Source: Caballeronia pedi
GTDB taxonomy: Bacteria > Pseudomonadota > Gammaproteobacteria > Burkholderiales > Burkholderiaceae
DNA length: 64,000 bases
Reading direction: 5' to 3'
Assembly (NCBI RefSeq): GCF_001544915.2
Contig: NZ_FCOE02000004.1
Coordinates: 186,001-250,000, forward strand
A program made the position numbers and the translations under genes. Below are positions 9,011 to 17,810 of the stretch, one piece after another (the first letter of the stretch is position 1; each line of letters starts with the position of its first letter). Under the pieces are notes generated by a model. That model had not been told where the DNA came from and did no database searches. It was given only the letters and a program-made list of their open reading frames with translations.

Positions 9011-9304
9011 TTACGCGCCGCTTGCGCCGCCGCCTCCGGGACATGCGGAGCAGGGTGCGGGCAGCAACGGCCGGGCCGAAGCTGCCTTCTTCGGCGCCGA
9101 AGCCGCCGTCTTGCGCCGCTGCCGGTTCTCGAACCATCCCATGCCCAGCACCGCGAACGAACCGCCCGGCAGCAGGAACACGATCAGATACAACGCGAGT
9201 TTCCACGAACTCAGCTTCGGCGGGACGAAGTGACGGGAAGCGTTGGCGATCGTGCTGCTGATGGGGCCGAAGCGTCGGCGGGCGGTGCGAACAAAGCGGG
9301 TCAT
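9011..9304 (-). CDS. Small predicted single-span membrane protein
   Basis: 97 residues: a basic N-terminus (MTRFVRTARRRFG), one hydrophobic segment (LALYLIVFLLPGGSFAVLGMGWF, about residues 36-58), then a basic tail and a Pro/Gly/Ala-rich C-terminus. AAGGA lies seven bases before the ATG. I recognise no family. It lies between the outer-membrane factor and marR and shares a promoter region with marR, so a link with the efflux locus is likely but unproven. Confidence 0.6.
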   Translation of the reverse strand: MTRFVRTARRRFGPISSTIANASRHFVPPKLSSWKLALYLIVFLLPGGSFAVLGMGWFENRQRRKTAASAPKKAASARPLLPAPCSACPGGGGASGA

Positions 9305-9397
9305 TTGAAGGTCCTTCGGGCGTCGGCGAACGACGGCTGGCGATCAGAACATGGTCTCGAATTGCGCATTACGCGCGTAACTCATTGCATAGAATAA

Positions 9398-9414
9398 TAT
9401 TGACTGTGCAACTA
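9398..9414. promoter_or_regulatory. Candidate MarR operator
   Basis: TATTGACTGTGCAACTA is an imperfect palindrome with TTG and CAA half-sites around ACTGTG, in an AT-rich stretch between the divergent small membrane protein and marR. Sites of this shape are common for MarR/EmrR-type repressors in Burkholderia. A further TTGCAT at 9385 extends the symmetry. The regulator is inferred from its position. Confidence 0.5.
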
Positions 9415-9511
9415 CTTTTCAAGATACTGCCGATTGCTTTTTCGCAATTATCCGCCTCGCGAAGCGCGGCGTAGTGTCGCAACTCCGCAACAGCCGTTTG
9501 ACCGATGTCGC

Positions 9512-10006
9512 ATGAACAGCAAACCGCTTTACGATCCCGCCACGATTCAGCTCGAAACGAGCCTTGGTTACTTCCTGGCCAAGGCGCGCAACGTACTCGT
9601 CATGCGCACCGATGAGGCGCTCAGGCCGCTCGATCTCACGTCGCCGCAGATCGGCGTGATTCTGCTGCTTGCGTCGGGGCGCGCGCGCACGCCGCTGGAA
9701 CTGTCGCGCGAGATGTCGTATGACAGCGGTTCGATGACGCGCATGCTCGACCGGCTCGAAAAGAAAGGCTTCGTGAGCCGCGCGCGCAGCGAGGCCGATC
9801 GCAGGATGGTCGAACTGAGTCTGACCGAGCGGGGGCGCGACGCCGCCGCTCGCCTGCCCGCGATCGGCGCGGCCGTGCTCAACGAGCAACTCGAAGGGTT
9901 CAACCACGCGGAGCTGGATCTGTTGATCGGCATGCTGACGCGCATCATCGGCAACTCGCCGATGGCTGTCTGCGCGCCGTGCGGGCTCGGCGAAGAATTG
10001 CCTTGA
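9512..10006 (+). CDS. MarR-family transcriptional regulator
   Basis: 164 residues with the winged helix-turn-helix of the MarR family: LTSPQIGVILLLASG, LSREMSYDSGSMTRMLDRLEKKGFVSR (recognition helix and turn) and the wing RSEADRRMVELSLTERG. The ATG at 9512 gives the normal family length; the open frame extends 26 codons upstream without support. It is followed after 125 bases by the EmrB-like transporter and probably represses the whole efflux locus in response to a small aromatic ligand. Confidence 0.92.
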   Translation: MNSKPLYDPATIQLETSLGYFLAKARNVLVMRTDEALRPLDLTSPQIGVILLLASGRARTPLELSREMSYDSGSMTRMLDRLEKKGFVSRARSEADRRMVELSLTERGRDAAARLPAIGAAVLNEQLEGFNHAELDLLIGMLTRIIGNSPMAVCAPCGLGEELP

Positions 10007-10131
10007 TTGATCGGACGAAACAGGCGTTTATTGCGCCGATTTCGCTGTCTGGGCAGAGAATGCCTCGACAATAAATAGTTTGCGTGCGATGCGTGCTTTC
10101 GGCATGGTCGGCGCATCGGAGAAACCGAAGA

Positions 10132-11694
10132 ATGTCCACATCTGCGACGAGCACGCCCGCCACGCCGCCCGTGCCCATGCCGCTTACCGGCGGCATCCTC
10201 GCCCTGCTGACGATGGGCCTCGCGCTCGGCACGTTCATGGAGGTGCTCGACACGTCGATCGCAAACGTCGCCGTGCCGACGATTTCCGGCAGCCTCGGCG
10301 TGGCGACGAGCGAAGGCACCTGGGTGATCTCGTCGTATTCGGTGGCGTCGGCCATCGCGGTGCCGCTGACCGGCTGGCTCGCGCGTCGTGTCGGCGAGGT
10401 GAAGCTCTTCACGATTTCCGTGCTGCTGTTTTCCGTCGCGTCCGCGCTGTGCGGCCTCGCGCACAACTTTCAGTCGCTGATCGCCTTCCGGCTGTTGCAG
10501 GGCCTCGTCTCCGGCCCGATGGTGCCGCTGTCGCAGACCATCCTCATGCGCAGTTATCCGCCGGAAAAGCGCGGGCTCGCGCTCGGCCTCTGGGCGATGA
10601 CCGTGATCGTCGCGCCGATCTTCGGCCCGGTGATGGGCGGCTACATCACCGATAACTTCACGTGGCCGTGGATCTTCTACATCAACGTGCCGATCGGCAT
10701 GTTTTCCGCGGCGATCGCGTACTTCCTGCTGCGCGGGCATGAGACGAAGACGACCCAGCAACGCATCGACGGCGTCGGGCTCGCGTTGCTGGTGATCGGC
10801 GTCGCGAGCCTGCAGATGATGCTCGATCTCGGCAAGGACCACGACTGGTTCAGCTCGAACTTCATCGTGACGCTGGCGATCGTCGCGGCGGTGTCGCTCG
10901 CGTTCATGTTCGCGTGGGAGCTGACCGAGAAGGAACCGGTGATCGACCTGTCGCTCTTTCGCGACCGCAACTTCGCGATGGGCGTGCTCATTACGTCGCT
11001 CGGCTTTCTCGCGTTCTTCGGCTCGGTCGTGGTGCTGCCGCTGTGGCTGCAAACCGTGCTCGGCTACACGCCGTGGCTCGCGGGCCTCGCGACCGCGCCG
11101 GTCGGCATCCTCGCGCTGGTGCTCTCGCCGCTCATCGGGCAGAACATGCATCGGCTGAATCTGCGCGTGGTCGCGAGTTTCGCGTTCCTCACGTTCGCGT
11201 TCGTGTCGCACTGGAACTCGACCTTCACGCTCGACACGCCGTTTCACGAGATCATCTATCCGCGACTGATTCAGGGCATCGGCGTCGCGTGCTTCTTCGT
11301 GCCGATGACGACCATCACGCTCTCCAGCGTCTCCGACGAACGGCTCGCGGGCGCGGCGGGGCTGTCGAACTTCCTGCGAACCTTGTCGGGCGCGATCGGC
11401 ACGGCGGTCAGCACGACCTTCTGGGAAAACGGCATGATCCGCCATCACGCGCGGCTCACCGAATCGGTCACGCCGTATTCGGCGGGCACGACGGCTTATT
11501 CGGATCTGCTTTCGGGACTCGGTCTGTCGGGACAGGCGCTGACGGCGCAACTGGATCGCGTGGTGTCGGCGCAGGCGTACATGATGTCGACCAACGACTT
11601 CTTCCGCATTTCGTTCTACGCGTTTCTCGTGCTGGCCGTGATGGTCTGGCTGACGCGGCCGAAGAAGGGCGCGTCAGCCACGATGGGTCATTGA
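10132..11694 (+). CDS. EmrB/QacA-type (DHA2) MFS multidrug transporter
   Basis: 520 residues, 14 predicted membrane segments. Family motifs seen are LDTSIANVAVPTI (DHA2 motif in helix 1), GWLARRVGEVKLF (motif A) and GPVMGGYI (motif C). Proton-driven drug export is expected, normally with an EmrA/HlyD adaptor and an outer-membrane factor. Start 10132 is preceded by GGAGAAACCGAAGA; the open frame begins 16 codons earlier. The cognate adaptor gene is not next to it, which is unusual. Confidence 0.93.
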   Translation: MSTSATSTPATPPVPMPLTGGILALLTMGLALGTFMEVLDTSIANVAVPTISGSLGVATSEGTWVISSYSVASAIAVPLTGWLARRVGEVKLFTISVLLFSVASALCGLAHNFQSLIAFRLLQGLVSGPMVPLSQTILMRSYPPEKRGLALGLWAMTVIVAPIFGPVMGGYITDNFTWPWIFYINVPIGMFSAAIAYFLLRGHETKTTQQRIDGVGLALLVIGVASLQMMLDLGKDHDWFSSNFIVTLAIVAAVSLAFMFAWELTEKEPVIDLSLFRDRNFAMGVLITSLGFLAFFGSVVVLPLWLQTVLGYTPWLAGLATAPVGILALVLSPLIGQNMHRLNLRVVASFAFLTFAFVSHWNSTFTLDTPFHEIIYPRLIQGIGVACFFVPMTTITLSSVSDERLAGAAGLSNFLRTLSGAIGTAVSTTFWENGMIRHHARLTESVTPYSAGTTAYSDLLSGLGLSGQALTAQLDRVVSAQAYMMSTNDFFRISFYAFLVLAVMVWLTRPKKGASATMGH

Positions 11695-11695
11695 T

Positions 11696-12256
11696 TCACT
11701 GCGGCGTGAGCGGCGTCACCGACTGGCCCGGCTGGTTCTCCAGATTGAGCGGGACCGGCTGATCCAGCGGGCTGACCTGCACGCCGCCTGGCGCGGGCGC
11801 GGCGGGCGGCGCCGTGACTGCCTGGGCAGCTTGCGGCGTCGCTTTCCGCAGCCCCGGACCGTTTCGGATGAACTGCTTGAAGTCCGCGCCTGCCTGCCAG
11901 GGGTTCGGCTCGCAGCCGAGCGGGTTGTCGCAGTGGGCGGCGAAGCCGATCGTCGCGGTGCCTTCGTTCGTCGGCGTCTTGGTGATCTGATACGCGAGCG
12001 CGCGCTTGCCGCTCGACGGTCCTGCGGTCTGGATGATCGAATCCGTGACGGTCTGCAGCTTGTATGCGGAATGGTTCGTCACCCAGACCTGGGCGCGCGC
12101 CCACCATGCGTCGCATTCGGGCTTGCTCATGCAGGTGAGCGGTTGAGTGGCCTGCTCCATGACGGTGCTGCTGACCTGGTCATCCACCGCGCAGCCGCTC
12201 AATAACGCGAGCGACGCAGCCCCCAGCGCGACTGCGCCGAAGAACATCTTTTTCAT
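11696..12256 (-). CDS. Predicted lipoprotein of unknown function
   Basis: 186 residues. The lipoprotein signal MKKMFFGAVALGAASLALLSGC has its lipobox Cys at residue 22. The body contains four further Cys (CMSKPEC, HCDNPLGC), suggesting two periplasmic disulphides, and the C-terminal third is rich in Pro, Gln and Ala. I do not recognise a named family; proteins like this are common hypothetical lipoproteins in Burkholderiaceae. The end abuts the transporter stop tail to tail. Confidence 0.75.
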   Translation of the reverse strand: MKKMFFGAVALGAASLALLSGCAVDDQVSSTVMEQATQPLTCMSKPECDAWWARAQVWVTNHSAYKLQTVTDSIIQTAGPSSGKRALAYQITKTPTNEGTATIGFAAHCDNPLGCEPNPWQAGADFKQFIRNGPGLRKATPQAAQAVTAPPAAPAPGGVQVSPLDQPVPLNLENQPGQSVTPLTPQ

Positions 12257-12352
12257 TGCTCCCCCGATCGTCGAAAAGTCGGCAACATTTTGACCCGTCA
12301 ACCCGGATGACGTTGTGACGCGTTTCCCTCTGTTGCATAAGCCGGTAAGGCT

Positions 12353-12376
12353 TTCCGGCGCGCGCGGGCGCCGGAA
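12353..12376 (-). terminator. Hairpin downstream of gshA
   Basis: TTCCGGCG (12353-12360) pairs with CGCCGGAA (12369-12376), just after the gshA stop on its strand. There is no clear T-run, so it may be an mRNA end-stabilising hairpin rather than a strict intrinsic terminator. Confidence 0.35.
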
Positions 12377-12412
12377 CGGAAAAAGCTGCTCGTCGCGGGG
12401 AAGCGTGAACGC

Positions 12413-14032
12413 TCACGCGCTCGCGGGATTCAGCTTGTAGTCCTGATAGGCGGCGACGAATGCATCGAACGATTCGGTGTCGCTGCTTTCGACCACCGTC
12501 TGCTCAACCAGCGATTTCGCCGCGAGTTCTTCCATCGCGCGCTCGTCTTCGACCGAGAGCGGGCGCGCGCGGAACGTTTCGGCGTGACGCGCGCTGAGTT
12601 CGAGCGCGAATGCGTCGAAGGATTGCCGATTGTCGCGCATCGTCTGCAACACGCGTGCGGACGGGGTCAGCGATGCATCCGCGACGCGCGGCCGCAACCC
12701 CTGAAGCGCGCGCGTGTGGTCGTCTTTGCCGTTGAGCGCGTCGAGCGTCTTCGCGACCGGCTCGATCGCATCGAAGAGCGCTTCGGCCCACTGCTGCATT
12801 GGCACGCTCGCGCCGTCGCGTTGCAGCGTGAGCCCCGGCTTGCGTCCTTCCTTCGAAACCGCGCTGAAATTGCCGTTCGCTTCGATGCTCGCCGCGGGCG
12901 GCAACAACGGGCTGTCTTCCAGCGCGCAATACAGCAGGTAAGCATCGAGAAAGCGCGCGGTCTCCAGCGAAATGCCGGTCGGCTCGAACGGATCGATGTC
13001 GAGACAGCGCACTTCGATGTACTGCACGCCGCGTTCGGCCAGCGCATGCAGTGGGCGCTCGCCCGAATACGTGACGCGCTTCGGGCGGATCGTCGAGTAG
13101 AACTCGTTTTCGATCTGTAGCACGTTGGTGTTGATCTGCACCCATTCGCCGTCGCGCTGCGTGCCGATGGCCTCATACGGCGCGTACGGCTGGCTCACCG
13201 CTTTGGCGAGCACGTCGAGATACGCGTCGAGCGTGTCGTAGCTCGGCAGCAGGTCCGCCTGCGCGGGATTGTTCGCGTAGCCGAGATCGCTCATGCGCAG
13301 GCTGGTCGCGTGCGGCAGATAGAGCGTGTCGGCATCGAACGTGTCGAGATGATGCGTCTTGCCTTCGACGAAGCGCTTGTTGAGCGCCGGCGACGCGCCG
13401 AACAGATACATCAGCAGCCAGTTGGTGCGGCGGAAGTTGCGGATGAGCGCGAAGTAGCGTTCCGACTGGAAATCCTTCGCGGACAGCGTGCTGGTGTTGT
13501 CCAGCGCCTGCCACGCGCGCCACACATTTTCGTTGAGCGAATAGTTGTAGTGGATGCCCGCGATGCATTGCATCGTGCGCCCATAACGCAGCGCGAGCCC
13601 GCGCCGGTACACGTTCTTCAGCGTGCCGATATTCGACGTGCCGTAATAGCCGAACGGAATCTCGTCCTCCGGCGGCAGCGAGTTGGGCATCGAGTCGTTC
13701 CACAGCAGCTCGTCGCCCATGTGCGCGTACGCGAAACGATGCAGCACGTCGAGGCGATCGAGCGTGAGCGCCGCGTCGGCTTCGGCGGGCGTGATGAGTT
13801 CGACGAGTGCCTCGGAGTAATCAGTCGTGATGAGCGGATGCGTCAGCGCGGAGCCGAACGCGCGCGGATGCGGCGTCATCGCCAGCTTGCCTTGCGGCGT
13901 CACGCGCAGGCTTTCTTTTTCGATGCCGCGCAAGCCTTGGCGCAGCGCGTCGGCGTGTGGCCCGGACGCGAGCGCGGCAAGCCTGCGCGCGAAAGCGCCG
14001 GCCTTGGGGTGAGCGGGATTCTTGTTTGCCAT
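12413..14032 (-). CDS. gshA: Glutamate-cysteine ligase
   Basis: 539 residues, the proteobacterial (E. coli-type) GshA. It joins glutamate and cysteine with ATP in the first step of glutathione synthesis. Visible family segments are LRGIEKESLRV, LTHPLITTDYSEALVELITP, GIHYNYS and YIEVRCLDIDPF. I chose the ATG giving MANKNPAHP because the upstream 14 codons are arginine/serine-rich and unconserved. It is a single-gene unit facing ada and the hsl genes. Confidence 0.95.
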   Translation of the reverse strand: MANKNPAHPKAGAFARRLAALASGPHADALRQGLRGIEKESLRVTPQGKLAMTPHPRAFGSALTHPLITTDYSEALVELITPAEADAALTLDRLDVLHRFAYAHMGDELLWNDSMPNSLPPEDEIPFGYYGTSNIGTLKNVYRRGLALRYGRTMQCIAGIHYNYSLNENVWRAWQALDNTSTLSAKDFQSERYFALIRNFRRTNWLLMYLFGASPALNKRFVEGKTHHLDTFDADTLYLPHATSLRMSDLGYANNPAQADLLPSYDTLDAYLDVLAKAVSQPYAPYEAIGTQRDGEWVQINTNVLQIENEFYSTIRPKRVTYSGERPLHALAERGVQYIEVRCLDIDPFEPTGISLETARFLDAYLLYCALEDSPLLPPAASIEANGNFSAVSKEGRKPGLTLQRDGASVPMQQWAEALFDAIEPVAKTLDALNGKDDHTRALQGLRPRVADASLTPSARVLQTMRDNRQSFDAFALELSARHAETFRARPLSVEDERAMEELAAKSLVEQTVVESSDTESFDAFVAAYQDYKLNPASA

Positions 14033-14260
14033 TGAAGCAATCTGCGAGGAGCGCGAGCGCATGCGCCCGGTCATTTTTTTAGGGTAGCGGGCACTTTAAC
14101 ATCTCGGTGTCAGGCGTGCTTGAGCCCAGAAACCGCAAGGGTTTGCGGGTTTTTCGGAGGATTCGCGCGGGTGTGCGGAGGAGGGGTGCGGAGCCGCGTC
14201 GGGAGGCTCGCGAGGCGTTCGAAGCGCCCGCGCGTCATGACGACGGCGAGCGCGTGTGCT

Positions 14261-15343
14261 TCATGCGACCTTGTTGGCTTCGTGGTGGGCGCGCTCGGTT
14301 TCGAGCAGCGCTTCCTTGCGCGGCGTGCCCCAGCGATAGCCGGAGATCGCGCCGTCCTTGCCGATCACGCGATGGCACGGAATCGCGAGCGCGACGGGAT
14401 TCGAGCCGCACGCGTTGGCCACCGCGCGCACCGCGCGAGGCGAGCCGAGCGTGGCCGCGATGTCCGTGTAACTGCGCGTCTGACCATACGGGATGCGCCG
14501 CAACGCGTCCCACACGCGCCGCTGGAAAGCCGTCGCGCCGATGTCGAGCGGCAAGTCGAAGCGCTCGCGCGTGCCTTGCAGATACGCGCGAATCTGCGCG
14601 ATAAACGGCTCCATCTTCGCGGCATCCTCGACGCGTTCGGCCTGCGCGAAATCGGCGGCGAGCTGTCCGACGAGCGTATCCGCATCGTCGCCGAACGCGA
14701 TCTTGCAGACGCCCTTGTCCGTCGCGGCGACGATCACCGTGCCGAGCGGCGTCGCGGCGGTCGCGTAGCGCACGGTCAGTCCCGCGCCCTGGCGCTTGTA
14801 CGCGGACGGCGTCATGCCGAGTTCGGCGGGCACGGCTTCGTACATGCGCGACGGCGAGCCGAAACCGGCGTCGTGCGTCGCCCGAGTCACGTCGCGGCCG
14901 CGCTGCAACGCGTCGCGCAGCACGCCCGCGCGTTGCGCCGCCTGATACTGACGCGGCGAAACGCCGACGATCCGCGAAAAGAGGCGCTGCAGATGGAACG
15001 GACTGACGTGCACGGCATCGCTCAACTGGGCGAGCGTCATGCGCTGTTGCGGATCGGCGTCGAGCACCTTGCACGCGCGCTCGACGATGGCGAGTTCGCG
15101 CGGCAGGCTGGTCGGCTGGCAGCGCTTGCAGGCGCGATATCCAGCGGCTTCCGCTGCATTGGTCGTCAGGAAGAATTCGACGTTCTCGCGACGCGGCGCC
15201 CTCGACGCGCACGAGGGCCGGCAAAACACGCCGGTCGTGCGCACGGCGAAGAAGAAAGCACCATCGGCACGCTCGTCGCGGTCGACGACGGCTTGCCAGC
15301 GGGTTTCATCGGATGAAAAGACAGGGTTGGCTACGGTTTTCAT
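14261..15343 (-). CDS. ada: Ada: methyl-phosphotriester sensor, regulator and O6-methylguanine-DNA methyltransferase
   Basis: 360 residues with all three parts of Ada. The N-terminal zinc methyl-acceptor domain has Cys41, Cys45, Cys72 and Cys75 (FCRPSC and CKRC). An AraC-type helix-turn-helix follows (MTLAQLSDAVHVSPFHLQRLF). The C-terminal suicide methyltransferase has the active site PCHRV (Cys about 323). Methyl transfer to the N-terminal Cys turns it into an activator of the adaptive response. I chose the ATG giving MKTVANPVF. No alkB or alkA gene is adjacent. Confidence 0.95.
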   Translation of the reverse strand: MKTVANPVFSSDETRWQAVVDRDERADGAFFFAVRTTGVFCRPSCASRAPRRENVEFFLTTNAAEAAGYRACKRCQPTSLPRELAIVERACKVLDADPQQRMTLAQLSDAVHVSPFHLQRLFSRIVGVSPRQYQAAQRAGVLRDALQRGRDVTRATHDAGFGSPSRMYEAVPAELGMTPSAYKRQGAGLTVRYATAATPLGTVIVAATDKGVCKIAFGDDADTLVGQLAADFAQAERVEDAAKMEPFIAQIRAYLQGTRERFDLPLDIGATAFQRRVWDALRRIPYGQTRSYTDIAATLGSPRAVRAVANACGSNPVALAIPCHRVIGKDGAISGYRWGTPRKEALLETERAHHEANKVA

Positions 15344-15497
15344 GACGACCTCGAAGGCTCTTGGGTACGGGACCACTGTAGAGCCGTGCAGACGAGGTTA
15401 CGCGCCGTTTCTTGCGGTGTCATCGGCAGGCGGAATCCTAAAAGTGACGCACAGATGCCACAGAATCACGCCATAGGGGTTTTTACTAAAATTTCTA

Positions 15498-15526
15498 TTG
15501 CGTCGCATCAACCGTCTATGTATTAT
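15498..15526 (+). promoter_or_regulatory. Strong sigma-70 promoter of a candidate small RNA
   Basis: TTGCGT (15498-15503) and TATTAT (15521-15526) are separated by exactly 17 bases, with an AT-rich UP-like tract (TTTTTACTAAAATTTCTAT) just upstream. There is no coding region downstream on this strand before a terminator at 15566. Confidence 0.65.
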
Positions 15527-15531
15527 TGGAA

Positions 15532-15593
15532 CTGTCTCCTCCATGTCTCCTCCTGATATGGATTCAGCCCGCCAACCTAGGCGGGCTTTTTTT
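15532..15593 (+). ncRNA. Candidate ~60-nt small RNA with two CUCCUCC motifs
   Basis: The unit consists of a predicted start about 7 bases after the -10 box, two identical blocks TGTCTCCTCC (15533-15542 and 15544-15553), a short linker, and an intrinsic terminator whose T-run ends near 15593. The CUCCUCC blocks are unpaired in any simple fold and complementary to purine-rich ribosome-binding sites (GGAGGAG), the design of anti-Shine-Dalgarno small RNAs. No open reading frame explains the sequence. The transcript itself is inferred. Confidence 0.6.
15566..15593 (+). terminator. Intrinsic terminator of the candidate small RNA
   Basis: AGCCCGCC (15566-15573), six-base loop, GGCGGGCT (15580-15587), then seven T. 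It is a textbook rho-independent terminator on the plus strand, although the only genes nearby are on the minus strand. Confidence 0.85.
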
Positions 15594-15610
15594 CGTCTGT
15601 ACGTTTTTAT

Positions 15611-15643
15611 CAGACGAAAAAAACCGGGCTCCGCGGCCCGGTT
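15611..15643 (-). terminator. Intrinsic terminator of hslVU
   Basis: On the minus strand AACCGGGC and GCCCGGTT (stem arms at 15622-15629 and 15636-15643) are followed by a T-run. It lies 24 bases after the hslU stop. The T-run arm also belongs to a separate 13-bp perfect repeat (15587-15599 with 15611-15623) shared with the opposite terminator. Confidence 0.85.
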
Positions 15644-15667
15644 CGTTCCTGGACAACGCCTCCGCCG

Positions 15668-17005
15668 TTACAGCACGTAGCGCGACAAGTCTTCGTCCTG
15701 CGCCACTTCGCCGAGCGCGCGGTCCACATACGCCGCGTCGATCCGCACCGGCTGGCCCGTGTGATTGCCCGCCGCGAACGACACTTCCTCCAGCAGCTTC
15801 TCGATCACCGTATACAGCCGCCGCGCGCCGATGTTCTCGGTCTTCTCGTTCACCGAATACGCGATTTCCGCGAGACGCCGGATGCCTTCGTCGGTGAAAT
15901 CGAGCTCGACGCCTTCGGTCGCGAGCAGCGCCTTGTACTGCTTGACGAGGCTCGCATCGGTCGAATTCAGGATCGATTCGAAGTCGCCGACCGACAGCGA
16001 ATCCAGCTCGACGCGAATCGGAAAGCGCCCTTGCAGCTCGGGAATCAGATCGCTCGGCTTGGCGAGATGGAACGCGCCGCTCGCGATGAACAGGATGTGA
16101 TCGGTCTTGATCATCCCGTACTTCGTGTTGATGGTCGTGCCCTCGACGAGCGGCAGCAGATCACGCTGCACGCCCGCGCGCGACACTTCGGCGCCGCCCG
16201 CCTCGCTGCGCGACGCGATCTTGTCGATTTCATCGAGAAACACGATGCCGTTCTGCTCGACGTTCTGCACCGCACGGCTCTTGACCTCTTCGTCGTTGAG
16301 GAGCTTGCCGGCCTCTTCGTCGGTGAGCAGCTTCAGCGCTTCTTTCACCTTCACCTTGCGGCGCGTCTTCTTGCCGCCGCCGATGTTCGCGAACATCGAA
16401 CGAATCTGCTCGGTCATGTCCTCCATGCCCGGCGGCCCCATGATGTCCATGCCGACTTGCGGCAGTTCCACGTCGAGTTCGATTTCCTTGTCGTCGAGCG
16501 CGCCTTCGCGCAGGCGTTTGCGGAAAGTCTGGCGCGTGGTGTTGTCGCCCTCGCTGCTCGACTCGGCCGCGCCGAACCCGACCGGGCGCGCGCTTGGCAG
16601 GAGAATGTCGAGGATGCGGTCTTCCGCGCGATCTTCCGCCTTCGTGCGGACCTTCTTCATCTCGGATTCGCGCGTTTGCTTGACGGAAATTTCGATCAGA
16701 TCGCGCACGATGCTGTCCACATCGCGCCCGACGTAGCCCACTTCGGTGAACTTGGTCGCTTCGATCTTGATGAACGGCGCGTCCGCGAGCTTGGCGAGAC
16801 GACGCGCGATCTCGGTCTTGCCGACGCCCGTCGGCCCGATCATCAGAATGTTCTTCGGCGTGATTTCCTGGCGCAGCGGTTCGCCGACCTGCTGACGGCG
16901 CCAGCGGTTGCGCAGCGCGACGGCAACCGCCTTCTTCGCGCGCCCCTGGCCGATGATGTGTTTGTCGAGTTCGGAGACGATTTCGGAGGGAGTCATGGTG
17001 GTCAT
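15668..17005 (-). CDS. hslU: HslU, ATPase subunit of the HslVU protease
   Basis: 445 residues. AAA+ unfoldase of the HslVU (ClpYQ) protease. Walker A GPTGVGKT is at 57-64; Walker B is FLDEID. The GYVGRDV pore motif, the intermediate I-domain (roughly 110-245, with [23 protein letters not shown]) and the C-terminal tail DEDLSRYVL, which docks into HslV, are all present. The start is placed at [10 protein letters not shown]; it follows hslV by 11 bases in the same operon. Confidence 0.97.
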   Translation of the reverse strand: MTTMTPSEIVSELDKHIIGQGRAKKAVAVALRNRWRRQQVGEPLRQEITPKNILMIGPTGVGKTEIARRLAKLADAPFIKIEATKFTEVGYVGRDVDSIVRDLIEISVKQTRESEMKKVRTKAEDRAEDRILDILLPSARPVGFGAAESSSEGDNTTRQTFRKRLREGALDDKEIELDVELPQVGMDIMGPPGMEDMTEQIRSMFANIGGGKKTRRKVKVKEALKLLTDEEAGKLLNDEEVKSRAVQNVEQNGIVFLDEIDKIASRSEAGGAEVSRAGVQRDLLPLVEGTTINTKYGMIKTDHILFIASGAFHLAKPSDLIPELQGRFPIRVELDSLSVGDFESILNSTDASLVKQYKALLATEGVELDFTDEGIRRLAEIAYSVNEKTENIGARRLYTVIEKLLEEVSFAAGNHTGQPVRIDAAYVDRALGEVAQDEDLSRYVL

Positions 17006-17016
17006 CGCTGGGTCCT

Positions 17017-17553
17017 TTATTCGATCGTCTCGATGACGCGATTGTGATTGGTGTAGATGCACATGTCGCCGGCGATGGTGAGCGCCTTTTCGACGATGTC
17101 GCGCGGGGCGAGGTCCGTGTTTTCGATGAGCGCCTGCGCCGCCGCCTGCGCGTAGGCGCCGCCCGAGCCGATCGCCGCGATGCCGTGTTCGGGATCGAGC
17201 ACGTCGCCGTTGCCGGTGATGACGAGCGTCGTGTCCTTGTCGGCGGTGATCAGCATGGCTTCGAGCCGGCGCAGCATGCGGTCGGTGCGCCAGTCTTTCG
17301 CCAGTTCGACGGCGGCGCGCGTCAGATTGCCCTGATGCTTCTCGAGTTTCGCTTCGAAGCGATCGAGCAGCGAGAACGCGTCGGCCGTGCCGCCGGCGAA
17401 GCCGACCAGCACCTTGCCGCCATAGATGCGGCGCACTTTCTTCGCGCCCCCTTTCATGACGATGTTGCCGAGCGTCACCTGACCATCGCCGCCCAGCGCG
17501 ACCTTGCCGTCGCGGCGCACGGAGACGATGGTCGTGCCGTGAAATTGTTCCAT
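17017..17553 (-). CDS. hslV: HslV, peptidase subunit of the HslVU protease
   Basis: 178 residues. Ntn-type threonine protease. The short propeptide MEQFHG precedes the catalytic Thr of TTIVSVR, followed by the GDGQVTLG and [10 protein letters not shown] segments of the family. AAGGAA is well placed before the ATG. The open frame extends 30 codons upstream without conserved sequence. It is first in the hslVU operon, with a possible sigma-32 promoter about 185 bases upstream. Confidence 0.97.
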   Translation of the reverse strand: MEQFHGTTIVSVRRDGKVALGGDGQVTLGNIVMKGGAKKVRRIYGGKVLVGFAGGTADAFSLLDRFEAKLEKHQGNLTRAAVELAKDWRTDRMLRRLEAMLITADKDTTLVITGNGDVLDPEHGIAAIGSGGAYAQAAAQALIENTDLAPRDIVEKALTIAGDMCIYTNHNRVIETIE

Positions 17554-17736
17554 GTGCGTTCCTTGTGAAAACCAGAAGGACGCGGGGCGGCTCTTTCGTC
17601 GAACGACCGGCCGCCGCGCAGTCGAGAATTCGATGGACAGCACGGCGCGGGGTTCCGTCCGGGCCTCGGAGGCCGCAGGCGGGGCGCCGCGCTCGCGCCC
17701 GCCGCGATGATGCTTTCGCGGCGGCGCGTCCGGATC

Positions 17737-17764
17737 ATTTTAGGGCGCTGGAAGATTTATCAAG
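17737..17764 (-). promoter_or_regulatory. Candidate heat-shock (sigma-32) promoter of hslVU
   Basis: On the minus strand CTTGATA (17758-17764) is followed after 12 bases by CCCTAAAAT (17737-17745), close to the sigma-32 pattern CTTGAAA...CCCCAT. As a sigma-70 site (TTGATA, 15 bases, TAAAAT) the spacing is poor. Together with the hslV start at 17553 this gives a leader of about 175 bases. Confidence 0.45.
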
Positions 17765-17810
17765 ACTTTCGACATCGACGTGCGGCGTTTTTTACCAGCC
17801 CGAAAGCAAA

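Noticed and set aside
9568..11550. 660-codon open frame on the minus strand
   Set aside because: Antisense to marR and the EmrB-like gene; composition dominated by Arg, Glu, His.
13310..14035. 241-codon plus-strand frame within gshA
   Set aside because: Antisense to gshA, Arg/Gln-rich, no domain.
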